Shown piece after piece: positions 16,551-25,116 of a stretch of DNA of 64,000 nt. How positions within the stretch are numbered: position 1 is the stretch's first letter; every line of letters begins with the position of its first letter. The position numbers and the translations under genes are program-made. A model generated the notes under the pieces. It ran no database searches. It saw only the letters and a program-made list of their open reading frames with translations, and had not been told where the DNA came from. The stretch spans positions 11,042 to 75,041 of the forward strand of contig DJMA01000007.1 in assembly GCA_002436415.1 (NCBI GenBank). The letters are read 5' to 3'. This DNA is from Bdellovibrionaceae bacterium UBA6502 (lineage in GTDB: Bacteria > Bdellovibrionota > Bdellovibrionia > Bdellovibrionales > UBA840).

Positions 16551-16591
16551 CTAACTGATGCGTTTTAGTGGAGCTTGCAGTAGTGGTGTTT

Positions 16592-17008
16592 TTAAGCTTT
16601 CTCGTTTTCTTTTTTTAAAAGGTCTCTAATTTCTGACAATAGCTCAATGTCTTTTGGAGTAGGGACCGAGTTATCTTGAGGGTCTTCTGCTTTTTCTTTT
16701 AGGCTGTTCATCACTTGCACTAGGCTATAGACAACAAAGGCTAAAATGAAAAAATCAATACTGGCTTGTAAAAAAGAACCGTAGGGAATTGTTAGTATTT
16801 GCTCTTTAGCTTCACCATATTGAATGCTGTAAGCCCATTCGCTCACTTTTGCTTTCCCTAAAAATAATCCGACGATGGGAGTTAAAATATCAGCAACAAA
16901 AGACTTCACGATTCCTGTGAAAGCTGTACCGACCATAATACCCACTGCTAAATCCATCAAATTGCCGCGAATCAGAAACTTTTTATAACCTTGTATGAAT
17001 TTTTTCAT
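16592..17008 (-). CDS. mscL: Large-conductance mechanosensitive channel MscL
   Basis: 138 residues, the usual MscL length. The N-terminal amphipathic helix and first transmembrane helix are clear (GNLMDLAVGIMVGTAF), followed by a periplasmic loop, a second helix (FFILAFVVYSLVQVMN) and a charged cytoplasmic helix. The homopentamer opens under membrane tension to release solutes during osmotic down-shock. Good ribosome-binding site (GAGAGG). Monocistronic. Confidence 0.96.
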   Translation of the reverse strand: MKKFIQGYKKFLIRGNLMDLAVGIMVGTAFTGIVKSFVADILTPIVGLFLGKAKVSEWAYSIQYGEAKEQILTIPYGSFLQASIDFFILAFVVYSLVQVMNSLKEKAEDPQDNSVPTPKDIELLSEIRDLLKKENEKA

Positions 17009-17199
17009 TATTACCTCTCAGGCGCTGATTTTTACTTAAAGACTGGGCTAAATCAAATGAAAAGCCAGGTTTACATAACTGGGTGTTTGCTTTTTTTGCA
17101 GCTGAGATGCTAAAACATTAAGAAAGATTAAAATTAAACTGCCATCCAAAAAGGTCTTTTTAGACTTTTCTGCTTTAGTTTTCTGTAGAGAGGGAAATC

Positions 17200-19857
17200 A
17201 TGGATTACAATATTGAAGAGCTTTTGAAGAAGTGTGCTACAGAAGAAATTCATTTGCTAGGGGACATTCAAGACTATGCTTGCTTGATCGCTATTGACTC
17301 AGATTTTATTGTAAATGTGATCAGCGAAAACTTTGATGTTTGGGATGTGAAGCTTGGGCAGAATATTTCAGAGCATTTCACAGACAGTCAAAAAACGGCC
17401 ATTCAAGACTTTTTAGGTGAATCAAGTGGTTCAAAGATTAAAAATTTGAATTTAGGAAAAGATAAGGCGCAAAAATTTTATTGTTATAAAACCAACAATC
17501 TTCTTGTGATGGAGCTTGAATTAGCGGATTCAGAAGACGATATTTTAGAAAATGAAGATAAGTTAAACTCTATTACTCGTATCAACGATTACGATTACAG
17601 TGCTGACTCTAAAGTAAAACTGGCTGAGGATTTGGCGAAGACGGTGAAGAACGTTACTAGCTACGACCGTGTGATGGTTTATAGATTTCACCCGGATGAT
17701 CATGGTGAGGTGATTGCTGAGGAAAAGGAAGAGCATCTAGAGAGTTTTTTAAACCTTCATTATCCAGAATCAGACATCCCAAAACAAGCAAGGGCTTTGT
17801 TTATTCGAAATCAAGTTCGTCTAATTAGTGATGTTGATGGACCGAGAGTAAAATTACTATCTTTAACCGATGATAGACTTGATTTAAGTGATTCCATTTG
17901 TAGGCATTCTGCCGTGGTTCACTTAGAGTATTTAAGAAATATGGGCGTTGTTGCGAGTCTAACGATTGCGCTTGTTGTGGATGGAAAGCTTTGGGGCTTG
18001 ATCGCCTGTCACAATTATTCTCCAAAATTTATTGATCTTGCTTCTAGATCTCTATTGCGTTTAATCGGCTATTCTTTTTCTAGTACCTTAAGTAAACTGC
18101 GCAATCAACTTTACAATCGACGATTAAAGAAAGTAAGCTCTTTGGCCTCTTCAGTCATGGATAGAGTTTATAAGAGACAAGATTTCGAGGATAAGCATTT
18201 TCTTGAAAATTTATTTGAATCTCAAGGTACAAAGTTAATGGCTCTTATGGGGGCTTCAGGAGTTTTTTTAGAAATAGGAAAGAGAAAGGCAAGCTTTGGA
18301 ACAGTTCCTAGTTCTGTTGTCATTCGCGAAATCGAACAAAAACTAATTGATTCAGGCTCGGAGAATATTTTTGTAAGTGATCATCTACGTGGAGATCTGC
18401 AGAACTCAGAGGATTTGTCTAAAGATACGGCTGGGGTTATGGCGGTAGGTTTTGTTGCGAATGAATTTCGATGCCAAATCATGTGGTTTAGAAAAGAAAC
18501 TATCGACGAGATTACCTGGGCAGGAAAGGACGATAAAAGTATTGTATATGACAAAGGCCATCCTCGCTTAAGTCCTAGAGGTTCCTTTGAGGAAGTTACT
18601 TCCGTTCGAAAAGAGCGTTCCATTTCTTTTAGCGAACAAGACAGCGATGTTGCCTTTGAATTCTTTTGGTATATGAACAACATTTTATTGAATCAGTTAA
18701 AATTTGCCGAGAAGAACATTCGATCCTTGGAGAAAGAAGCTAGTGAAAAAGATCTTTTTATTTCAAATTTATCTCATGAATTGAGAACACCGATTAATAA
18801 TATCCTGGGTTGGCATCAGCTATACAAAGAGCAACTAGAGTTAAATCCAGACTTAAGGGAGTTCTCAGAAGTAGTGGCCAATAATTCCAAGCAGCAGCTT
18901 ATGTTAGTAAATGATTTACTGGATATGTCCAAAGTAAGCACTGGTAAGATAGAGTTAAAATTAAAAGAGGTGGATCTTCGAAAATCACTTTCAGATGTAG
19001 TTCGTTATTTTCAGCCGAGTTTAAATACAAAAAACATACAGGCAAATCTTTTGATCGGCGAAGGGGATTTGATGATTTCTGCCGACGCGACAAGACTACA
19101 GCAGATCCTTAGAAATGTTTTACAAAATGCCATCAAATTTACTCCACGAAGGGGAGAGATTTGGGTCTATTGTGAAAAGGTAGATTCTGATATTGAAATA
19201 CGTATCAAAGATTCGGGAGTTGGTTTTAAAAAAGACCAAATTGAAAAAATCTTTAAACCATTTTATCAAATCGATCAAACTAGTTCAAAAGCCAATACGG
19301 GGCTTGGACTTGGTTTGGCTTTGGTAAAAAATTTAGTAGACCTACACGGTGGACAAATCCAAATTTATTCAGAGGGTCCGAGCTTAGGTGCTGAGGTTAC
19401 TTTGAAGTTTCCGGTAATTTCTTACCGAATTTCTCCAGAGACGGATCGACAGATGAATTCCACTCCTGTGGCTAATCTTAGTGGTGCTTTGAAAGGCTAT
19501 CGAATAATGCTGGTTGAAGATACCGTTGAATCAGCTCGTTTCGTTAAAATGTTTTTAGAAAAACAAGGTGCCGAAATTTTATGGTTTAGTTCCGCACCGG
19601 AAGCCTTAAAAGACATGCAATTACTTTCAAAGGTTGATTTGGTAATTTCTGACATTGGTCTTCCTGAGATTGATGGTTATGAATTTGTTAAGCTAGCAAA
19701 ATCTATAGATACATATCAAAATGTTCCTTTTATTGCTTTTTCGGCTTATGGTACGACCAGTGCAATGGAGAAATCCATTCGCGCAGGTTTCGTAAAACAC
19801 ATAGTGAAACCATTGAATTTAACGGAATTGTTACAGGTGGTGCAAGAGTGTCTCTAA
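17200..19857 (+). CDS. bphP: Bacteriophytochrome hybrid histidine kinase
   Basis: 885 residues: PAS (about 1-110), GAF (about 125-305), PHY (about 315-500), HisKA (His526 in LSHELRTP), HATPase (about 620-735, with DSGVG and GLGLGLAL) and a C-terminal receiver (about 768-882, phospho-acceptor Asp818 in ISDIGLP). Cys12 matches the biliverdin-binding Cys of bacteriophytochromes (CATEEIHLLG), and YPESDIP, CRHSAVVHLEYLRNMG and the PHY-tongue PRGSF support chromophore binding. It should sense red/far-red light and phosphorylate its own receiver. Good ribosome-binding site (AGAGGGA). It overlaps the heme oxygenase gene by 10 nt. The output partner is not in view. Confidence 0.95.
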   Translation: MDYNIEELLKKCATEEIHLLGDIQDYACLIAIDSDFIVNVISENFDVWDVKLGQNISEHFTDSQKTAIQDFLGESSGSKIKNLNLGKDKAQKFYCYKTNNLLVMELELADSEDDILENEDKLNSITRINDYDYSADSKVKLAEDLAKTVKNVTSYDRVMVYRFHPDDHGEVIAEEKEEHLESFLNLHYPESDIPKQARALFIRNQVRLISDVDGPRVKLLSLTDDRLDLSDSICRHSAVVHLEYLRNMGVVASLTIALVVDGKLWGLIACHNYSPKFIDLASRSLLRLIGYSFSSTLSKLRNQLYNRRLKKVSSLASSVMDRVYKRQDFEDKHFLENLFESQGTKLMALMGASGVFLEIGKRKASFGTVPSSVVIREIEQKLIDSGSENIFVSDHLRGDLQNSEDLSKDTAGVMAVGFVANEFRCQIMWFRKETIDEITWAGKDDKSIVYDKGHPRLSPRGSFEEVTSVRKERSISFSEQDSDVAFEFFWYMNNILLNQLKFAEKNIRSLEKEASEKDLFISNLSHELRTPINNILGWHQLYKEQLELNPDLREFSEVVANNSKQQLMLVNDLLDMSKVSTGKIELKLKEVDLRKSLSDVVRYFQPSLNTKNIQANLLIGEGDLMISADATRLQQILRNVLQNAIKFTPRRGEIWVYCEKVDSDIEIRIKDSGVGFKKDQIEKIFKPFYQIDQTSSKANTGLGLGLALVKNLVDLHGGQIQIYSEGPSLGAEVTLKFPVISYRISPETDRQMNSTPVANLSGALKGYRIMLVEDTVESARFVKMFLEKQGAEILWFSSAPEALKDMQLLSKVDLVISDIGLPEIDGYEFVKLAKSIDTYQNVPFIAFSAYGTTSAMEKSIRAGFVKHIVKPLNLTELLQVVQECL

Positions 19858-20351
19858 ATTTAAGAGCTCGATTAAGAGAAGAAACAAAAAAATCTCACCA
19901 AAGCTTAGAGGAGTCTTTTCCTTTTTGTAATTTGATGAAAGAAGAGGGGATTGAACAAAGCTCTAATGAGGCTTTTTACCGTTTCCATGATTTGTTTTTT
20001 GATTACCTAAAGAAAGAATCTGATGGAAGAGAATTTTACGCAGATTTGTTAAATGTATTTGAAAAGGCATCTTTGTCTAAAGATAGACTTTTGCAAGTGG
20101 AGTCTCGCGAAGAAAAATTAGCGATGGAATACCTTTTGTTGGGATCAAGAATGGGAAACCGTCTACTTTTGAGTAAAAACCCAAAGATCAAAGAATGTAG
20201 TTTCGCCGCATATTTTGAGATGTCTCTCCCTGCCAATTTATGGGAAGAATTTATCTTAAAACTGGATGAGGTAAAAGAGAGTGAAGCACAAGATCGAGTG
20301 ATCCATTTGGCGAATCATTACTTTAATGTATTAAAATCCCCAAGGTCTTAG
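19848..20351 (+). CDS. bphO: Heme oxygenase (biliverdin-producing, BphO-like)
   Basis: 167 residues from a GTG start with AGGTGG upstream, overlapping the phytochrome gene by 10 nt, so translation is coupled. The proximal heme ligand is probably His17 (ETKKSHQSLEE); YLLLGSRMGNRLL matches the distal-helix LGSxLG-type signature. It cleaves heme to biliverdin, CO and iron, supplying the chromophore of the adjacent phytochrome. The pairing is well known in bacteria. The protein is slightly short for the family. Confidence 0.85.
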   Translation: MSLNLRARLREETKKSHQSLEESFPFCNLMKEEGIEQSSNEAFYRFHDLFFDYLKKESDGREFYADLLNVFEKASLSKDRLLQVESREEKLAMEYLLLGSRMGNRLLLSKNPKIKECSFAAYFEMSLPANLWEEFILKLDEVKESEAQDRVIHLANHYFNVLKSPRS

Positions 20352-20398
20352 TTGGAGATTTTAGCAAAGGTATCATCCGTGACTAGGCTTTTTAACTC

Positions 20399-20935
20399 TT
20401 AAATTTTTCTGGGAATAAGCATTGCATAACAATCTATTTTTCCTGAGATAGCTTTTTCTCTGCATCGAATGTGAAAACTTGGGTAATAATAAATTGCGCC
20501 ATTCTTAAGTTGCACTTTTACTTTTTCTTCTGTTGCTATTTCGGTCTTAGGCTGTAAAAGACTCTTAATATTTGCAATGTCTTTAATTTCAAGGAATTGC
20601 GCTACAATACTATCTTCGATATCTCCATAAAAGACTAGGGTTTCATTCTGAGAAGACAGCTCGAAATCAAAATCAGAGATACAATTTACAGCGAGAGGAC
20701 TCTTAGTGCCAATATGTCGTTTGGCCTTACACTTTATAGAAAAGGCATTGTTAGTACTTTTGAGGATACGGGTGTCCCAGTAAAGTATATCATTAATTCT
20801 TTCTTGCTTGGAAGGGGCTCCTTCTAGAGCGATGTAAAAAGAACGAGAGTCTAAACTGTCTAATTCGTACTCAAAGCTTTCAGCTGAACTAATGCTACTG
20901 ATGAATATTAGGCATAATATCAAAGTGGATTTCAT
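20399..20935 (-). CDS. Hypothetical exported protein
   Basis: 178 residues with a signal peptide (about 1-18, ending SSAES). Four Cys (IKCKAK, VNCISD, IRCREK, DCYAM) could form two disulfides in the periplasm. No family recognised. Convergent with the heme oxygenase gene after 47 nt; no clear terminator lies between them. Confidence 0.6.
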   Translation of the reverse strand: MKSTLILCLIFISSISSAESFEYELDSLDSRSFYIALEGAPSKQERINDILYWDTRILKSTNNAFSIKCKAKRHIGTKSPLAVNCISDFDFELSSQNETLVFYGDIEDSIVAQFLEIKDIANIKSLLQPKTEIATEEKVKVQLKNGAIYYYPSFHIRCREKAISGKIDCYAMLIPRKI

Positions 20936-21034
20936 TGGTTTTTCTCCTCTATGATGATTTTTACTTCGATTTATGCCTGTTGCAAATTAATTTTATTTTA
21001 ATGACACATCTCAGATGGTTCTAACGTTGTTGAA

Positions 21035-21066
21035 GATAAAGATAAAAATAAAAATAAAAATAAAAA
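21035..21066. repeat. Hexanucleotide tandem repeat (GATAAA/AATAAA)
   Basis: Five head-to-tail 6-bp units, GATAAA twice then AATAAA three times, with a partial sixth, in the gap between the genes at 20935 and 21222. Possibly unstable; no function assigned. Confidence 0.7.
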
Positions 21067-21221
21067 TTAGATGCGGGTTTTTAGTGGGGGTTAGCTTTTT
21101 CGCCAGACAGTTAACGATGAAGCGGCTTGTGATTCACTGAAGGACTAGCGAACCCGAATAAGGCGTTCACTAAAATGCACTTAAACGTAGTAAATATTTT
21201 GAATTATTATAAAGATAAAAG

Positions 21222-21308
21222 TGGTACCCGAGACGAGACTTGAACTCGTAAGATCTTGCGATCGGTGGATTTTGAATCCACTGCGTCTACCGATTCCGCC
21301 ACCCGGGC
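21222..21308 (-). tRNA. tRNA-Leu (anticodon CAA)
   Basis: 87 nt on the minus strand. The acceptor stem GCCCGGG pairs with CTCGGGT, discriminator A and an encoded CCA follow. The anticodon stem GTGGA/TCCAC holds loop TTCAAAA, giving anticodon CAA, which reads UUG. The long variable arm is typical of class II tRNA-Leu, and the T arm has GTTCAAG. Confidence 0.95.
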
Positions 21309-21327
21309 CCATTAATTGGAACGCACA

Positions 21328-21356
21328 TTGTTATGAGATAAGTTTACTTATGACAA
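21328..21356 (-). promoter_or_regulatory. Promoter-like sequence upstream of tRNA-Leu
   Basis: Minus strand TTGTCA (21356-21351), 17-nt spacer, TAACAA (21333-21328), ending 19 nt before the mature tRNA 5' end. Spacing fits a sigma70 promoter. Confidence 0.45.
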
Positions 21357-21527
21357 GAAAATCGAGTGAAAATCGTGAAAATGCTATAAAAAAACTCAAA
21401 AAGACACCAAAAACCAAGTAAGAATTACAAGTTTGCCACAATGACCAGCAAATTATGCCGCTTTGTATTATTATACCCCTGCCGTGTGGCAATTTTATTA
21501 TTAATTTTGGGTTTTGAGGTATTAAAG

Positions 21528-22730
21528 ATGTCATCAAAATTATTGGGACTAGTTGTAGTTTTTATTGGATCTTCCATTGCGTACGCGCAATCGGATCGAT
21601 CAAATTCTCTTCGCGATGAACTTCGTAATGAGGTTGGCCAGTTATATAGCCAATCAGGTGGAGAGGCTTTGGATCGTGAAGAGCTCGCACAAAGAAGTTA
21701 TCCGCAGCCAGTGGAAGCGGCTCCTGTAGTTGTTCCGCGCAGATCCGCTCCTTCTTTTGAAAGAAGGCCGAAAGCGGTTGTTGAATCATCTCCATTAGAT
21801 GAGTCGAAAGCAGCACGTTTGAGACGCCAACGCGAAGGTTTCGAAGCTGAAACTGAAATGCGTATCGTTGAAAAGTTGGAAGAAGATCGTATCGAATCAG
21901 AAAGAAAAAGAGCAGCTCGCTTGTTTGGTGGAAAGTTAGATAACGAAGAACAAGAAGAGATGTACGCTCCTCAGCAGGTTCAACCTGTAGCTCCAGTAGT
22001 GGTTGCTCCACCAGCTCCTGTGGTAGATACAAGCGCTGATGATGAGTTGGCTCGTGAAGATTTCAAACAAGATCTAAGAGAAGTTATTACTGAAATGAAG
22101 TCGGTTGAAAATGTTGAAGAAGAGGATTTCGAGACTTTAGACGTCGGACCGATCTACTATCTTATGCCTAGCATTGGTTTAGGAAACTATCCTGGAATCG
22201 ACAATGTAGAAGGTGCCTATTCAATTGGTATTAATTTAGGTGCTGAGTATATGAATGGTTTGATGGTTGAAGGTAGTTTTAACTTATCTAGTTATGATCT
22301 TTATAACTGTTATGGTTCATCTTCTTGTAACTACTCTTACAATCAAAATAACTTGTTAGAGTTAACGCAATACTCGGTTGGAACAAACGTTAAGTACCAG
22401 TTTAACTCTTCTGGAAGATTGAGACCGGTTGTTGGTGGTGTTGTTTCTTTAACGATGAGAGAGTATGAGCAGGTTTATTACTCTTCAGGAACTTCTAACG
22501 TTAAATCTTATGCAATGGATCTAGGTTTATTGGGTGGAGTGAACGTGGACGTTTCAGATGTTTGGTCCGTAGCGGTTGATTTTCGTTATATGTTCAATTT
22601 AACGAATCGTGTAGATCGTAATTCTGTAGGCGGAAATACGGCTTTCATCAACAACAGTTATGCGAATGCAACTCCTGTTGAGGACTTGGACTACTATCTG
22701 TTTAATGTAGGTATGAAGTTTAAGTTCTAA
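21528..22730 (+). CDS. Outer-membrane beta-barrel protein with charged N-terminal region
   Basis: 400 residues from ATG 21528, chosen because it opens a clean signal peptide (SSKLLGLVVVFIGSSIAYAQ); an upstream ATG at 21441 does not. Residues about 20-200 are rich in Glu, Arg and Pro/Val with coiled-coil character, perhaps periplasmic and wall-facing. The C-terminal about 190 residues look like an eight-strand OmpA-type barrel starting near YYLMPSIGLG and ending in Phe (NVGMKFKF). An N-terminal periplasmic arm with a C-terminal barrel is the reverse of OmpA. Function unknown; probably structural or envelope-tethering. Confidence 0.75.
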   Translation: MSSKLLGLVVVFIGSSIAYAQSDRSNSLRDELRNEVGQLYSQSGGEALDREELAQRSYPQPVEAAPVVVPRRSAPSFERRPKAVVESSPLDESKAARLRRQREGFEAETEMRIVEKLEEDRIESERKRAARLFGGKLDNEEQEEMYAPQQVQPVAPVVVAPPAPVVDTSADDELAREDFKQDLREVITEMKSVENVEEEDFETLDVGPIYYLMPSIGLGNYPGIDNVEGAYSIGINLGAEYMNGLMVEGSFNLSSYDLYNCYGSSSCNYSYNQNNLLELTQYSVGTNVKYQFNSSGRLRPVVGGVVSLTMREYEQVYYSSGTSNVKSYAMDLGLLGGVNVDVSDVWSVAVDFRYMFNLTNRVDRNSVGGNTAFINNSYANATPVEDLDYYLFNVGMKFKF

Positions 22731-22752
22731 TTGATCTCTTAGTGAGGTTTTT

Positions 22753-22785
22753 AAAAAGCGCAGCTTATAGAGTCTGCGCTTTTTT
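22753..22785 (+). terminator. Intrinsic terminator of the OMP gene
   Basis: Stem AAAAAGCGCAG/CTGCGCTTTTT with a 10-nt loop and trailing T-run, 22 nt after the stop. Confidence 0.85.
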
Positions 22786-22802
22786 ATTTTTACTTACTCA
22801 TC

Positions 22803-23070
22803 TTAGGTGCTTAGGTTTATTTGTAGAGAAATTGAATGTCCTAGCGTTTCAACTCTCGTTTAAAGCTCAGATAGACTTTCAATCTTTAAATCCATATCGA
22901 CTCTGATAAGTGTTTGATTGAATCAAAGAGTTTTTTTAGTGAAGGGGTAATGTTAAAGCCCAGAGGTTCTTTGATGTGTTTTCCCTGGCGAGATTAAGTC
23001 TTTGAAGACTTTGTTTAAAGTTTTGGTATTGAGTGGCTGATAAAGGTCATTCGCAAGGATTGAATCATTT
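22803..23070 (-). pseudogene. Decayed coding sequence with frameshifts and a stop
   Basis: The 480-nt gap before 23266 holds three natural-looking minus-strand segments in different frames, read from 23070 downward: LANDLYQPLNTKTLNKVFKD (to a TAA at 22953-22955), then ITPSLKKLFDSIKHLSES one frame off (to 22886), then MDLKIESLSEL, TAA, TRVETLGHSISLQINL (to 22803). The pieces run in order without gaps, as expected from a gene broken by two indels and a nonsense change. Family not recognised; the terminal part suggests a regulator-like C-terminus, but this is a guess. Confidence 0.45.
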
Positions 23071-23265
23071 TTTTATGACTAGAATAAGCTCTCAATTAAT
23101 AGACTTACTACTTTCAGTATTGTTGTCTTTTTTTGTTTGGTAAATTTTAAATAAGTGGGAAGAGATAAAATTGAGCTAATCGCAAATGCTTAGCTTGTAC
23201 TCTAGAGGCTAGTTTATAACAAAATGTGCCTTGCCTTTTAGAAGATTGCTTTTCATACTTTTAAT

Positions 23266-23892
23266 ATGAAGTTTTTGGTCTTGATGCTTTCCATTCTATT
23301 TTCTACGCAAATTCTTGCACTCAGTAATCGAAGTATGGCTGCCTTGGGTAAGGAGTTTGTTTCTAAGAGAGATGTGCAAATTCACAGTATTTTACAGAAA
23401 ATGATGTATCAGTATAAAAGTGAAAACTTAGACTTTGAATCTGTAAAACAGGATGAGTTTTTAAATAGAGAGTTGGGAAACTATATTTTAGAAAGAGTTA
23501 TCTTTTTAGAGGCTAAGAGTTTTGGTTTGGCTACGGTAGAGGCTAGCCTCGTTAAGAGAGAGGGCTCGAAAGTATTGGGGAGAATTTTAAAGTCTAATTT
23601 TTCCAAGCTTTGGAAAGAGCTAGGGGTGGAAACCGATGAGTATGATGTGTTTGTTGAGCAAAAGCTTCGCTCTAGAAAGTTCATATCCATCAAGAAAGAA
23701 GCCGCACAAGTTTTGGTGACGGATAGAGAAATCGACCAATATATGCAGCAAAATAAAATGGATAAAGAGCTAATTTCCCAAGAAAAACTAAGAAGCAGAG
23801 TAAAGCAATACTTAGGAAATAAGCAGGGAGAGAAGCAGTTGCGTGAATGGTTTGAGTTACTAAGAAACAAATACCAAGTACGAGTATTTTAG
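23266..23892 (+). CDS. Exported SurA N-domain-like protein
   Basis: 208 residues with a signal peptide (about 1-19). The mature part is almost entirely helical and charged. VTDREIDQYMQQN near residue 150 resembles the helix pattern of SurA/PpiD chaperone domains (T-D-x-E-I-x-x-Y). No parvulin isomerase domain is present, and the protein ends soon after. It may be a periplasmic chaperone-like protein for outer-membrane proteins; this is an inference. The stop overlaps the next gene's GTG by 1 nt. Confidence 0.5.
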   Translation: MKFLVLMLSILFSTQILALSNRSMAALGKEFVSKRDVQIHSILQKMMYQYKSENLDFESVKQDEFLNRELGNYILERVIFLEAKSFGLATVEASLVKREGSKVLGRILKSNFSKLWKELGVETDEYDVFVEQKLRSRKFISIKKEAAQVLVTDREIDQYMQQNKMDKELISQEKLRSRVKQYLGNKQGEKQLREWFELLRNKYQVRVF

Positions 23893-24326
23893 TGTTTTTA
23901 CGTCTTCTTGATGAATCTGATTCAAAAAACATTCTGGATCTATGGCATAAGTGCTTAGAAAATGATACTTATTTAAGTGCTTGGTCTGATGCGAGTTTAG
24001 AGTCTTATGTTCAAATGGGAAATTGCTTTGCTTTATTTGACGGCTCAGAGATTTTAGGAGCTATTTTTTTTCGATCTGGTATTGAGGAAGTAGAAATCGA
24101 TCAATTTATTGTAAATCCAGAACAGCGTAAAAAAGGCTACGGACAAAGCTTACTAAAGGCCTTTTGTGAGCATTTTTCTGACTTTAAGGTTTTACTTGAG
24201 GTGGCCGGGGAAAATTATCCTGCTATGTCTTTGTACAAAAAGTGTGGTTTCCAAGAGTTTTCGGTGAGAAAGAATTACTATAGTTCGGGGCAAGATGCCC
24301 ATTGTTTTCACTGGATTAAAAAATAG
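23892..24326 (+). CDS. GNAT acetyltransferase, RimI-like
   Basis: 144 residues from a GTG start sharing 1 nt with the preceding stop, so translation is coupled. The GNAT core is clear: VDQF-type strand (EIDQFIVNPEQ), acetyl-CoA loop RKKGYGQSLL and a C-terminal NYPAMSLYKKCGFQE, all like RimI, which acetylates the N-terminal Ala of ribosomal protein S18. Assignment to RimI rather than another small GNAT is tentative. Confidence 0.8.
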   Translation: MFLRLLDESDSKNILDLWHKCLENDTYLSAWSDASLESYVQMGNCFALFDGSEILGAIFFRSGIEEVEIDQFIVNPEQRKKGYGQSLLKAFCEHFSDFKVLLEVAGENYPAMSLYKKCGFQEFSVRKNYYSSGQDAHCFHWIKK

Positions 24327-24539
24327 GCTCAGTTTTCATTCTGGCCAATATCATTTTTGTTGCTAGATTTTCGGGAGCTAAAGCATGTGAAGCCTCATTT
24401 TGCATGTATATTGAGCTGTTTTGAGTTTTTTTGAGTGATATATTTTATTTAGCCTTTGCGCTAGGCCCTCAAGTATTTTGCGTTAGAAAGCCAGAAACTA
24501 GTAATTCTACTTGTGTTTTCCCTAATTAATTGTTATGGT

Positions 24540-24568
24540 TTGACAAACTTTTGAATTCAGTCCTCTAG
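24540..24568 (+). promoter_or_regulatory. Possible promoter of the rimP-nusA operon
   Basis: Perfect -35 TTGACA at 24540-24545; the best -10 candidates at 17-18 nt spacing (CTCTAG, TCTAGG) are weak. If used, RNA would start just before the leader hairpin. Confidence 0.35.
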
Positions 24569-24582
24569 GGGATTTGAAAAAG

Positions 24583-24609
24583 TGGACCCTAGAAGGTCCA
24601 TTTTTTTTT
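24583..24609 (+). terminator. Leader terminator/attenuator before rimP
   Basis: Perfect 6-bp stem TGGACC/GGTCCA, 6-nt loop, then nine T (24601-24609), ending only 8 nt before the rimP ATG. No gene ends close upstream (the previous stop is 257 nt away), so it sits in the operon leader. In E. coli, terminators ahead of rimP-nusA mediate NusA feedback; the same is inferred here. Confidence 0.7.
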
Positions 24610-24617
24610 AGGATAAT

Positions 24618-25106
24618 ATGGCAAAACAAAGCATTGTAAATCAATTAGAAGAATTAGCGGCTCCCTTTATTGAAGAGCATGGATTGATTTTATATGATGC
24701 TGAAGCCGAGAACTCCTCCAAAACCCTACGTCTATTTATCGATAAAGAAAATGGCATCCAATTAGAAGATTGTGAAAAAGTAGCCCGTAAGTTGGATGAA
24801 GCCTTAACAGAGGCTGAAGTGTATGGAGGAGACTTTACATTAGAAGTTTCCAGTCCTGGGGTTGAAAGAAAATTAAGAAAGAAATGGCACTTTGAAAAGG
24901 TGTTAGGAAAAAATATAGAGCTTAAACTCTTCGAAGCATTAGGAAGGATGCATGAGTCGGCACCAAAGTCGATTCACCGAGCAAAGACTTTGCAAGGTAA
25001 GTTGATATCCATCGAAGGGGATACTTTAAAAGTAGAAATTGAGAACGCGTCCTATGATCTTCCATTAGATAAAGTGACAAAGGCTCATCTTGTCTATGAT
25101 TTTTGA
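24618..25106 (+). CDS. rimP: Ribosome maturation factor RimP
   Basis: 162 residues. The N-terminal domain reads LAAPFIEEHGLILYDAE, and the family signature YGGDFTLEVSSPGVERKLRK is intact; a C-terminal Sm-like domain follows. RimP assists maturation of the 30S subunit in the cytosol. First gene of the classic rimP-nusA-infB-rbfA-truB-rpsO-pnp cluster, 10 nt before nusA. The terminator-like hairpin just upstream probably limits its expression. Confidence 0.95.
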   Translation: MAKQSIVNQLEELAAPFIEEHGLILYDAEAENSSKTLRLFIDKENGIQLEDCEKVARKLDEALTEAEVYGGDFTLEVSSPGVERKLRKKWHFEKVLGKNIELKLFEALGRMHESAPKSIHRAKTLQGKLISIEGDTLKVEIENASYDLPLDKVTKAHLVYDF

Positions 25107-25116
25107 GAGGTAAGAA

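Noticed and set aside
23481..23870. 129-residue minus-strand ORF
   Set aside because: Shadow of the exported SurA-N-like gene; Ser/Cys-rich composition typical of antisense frames.
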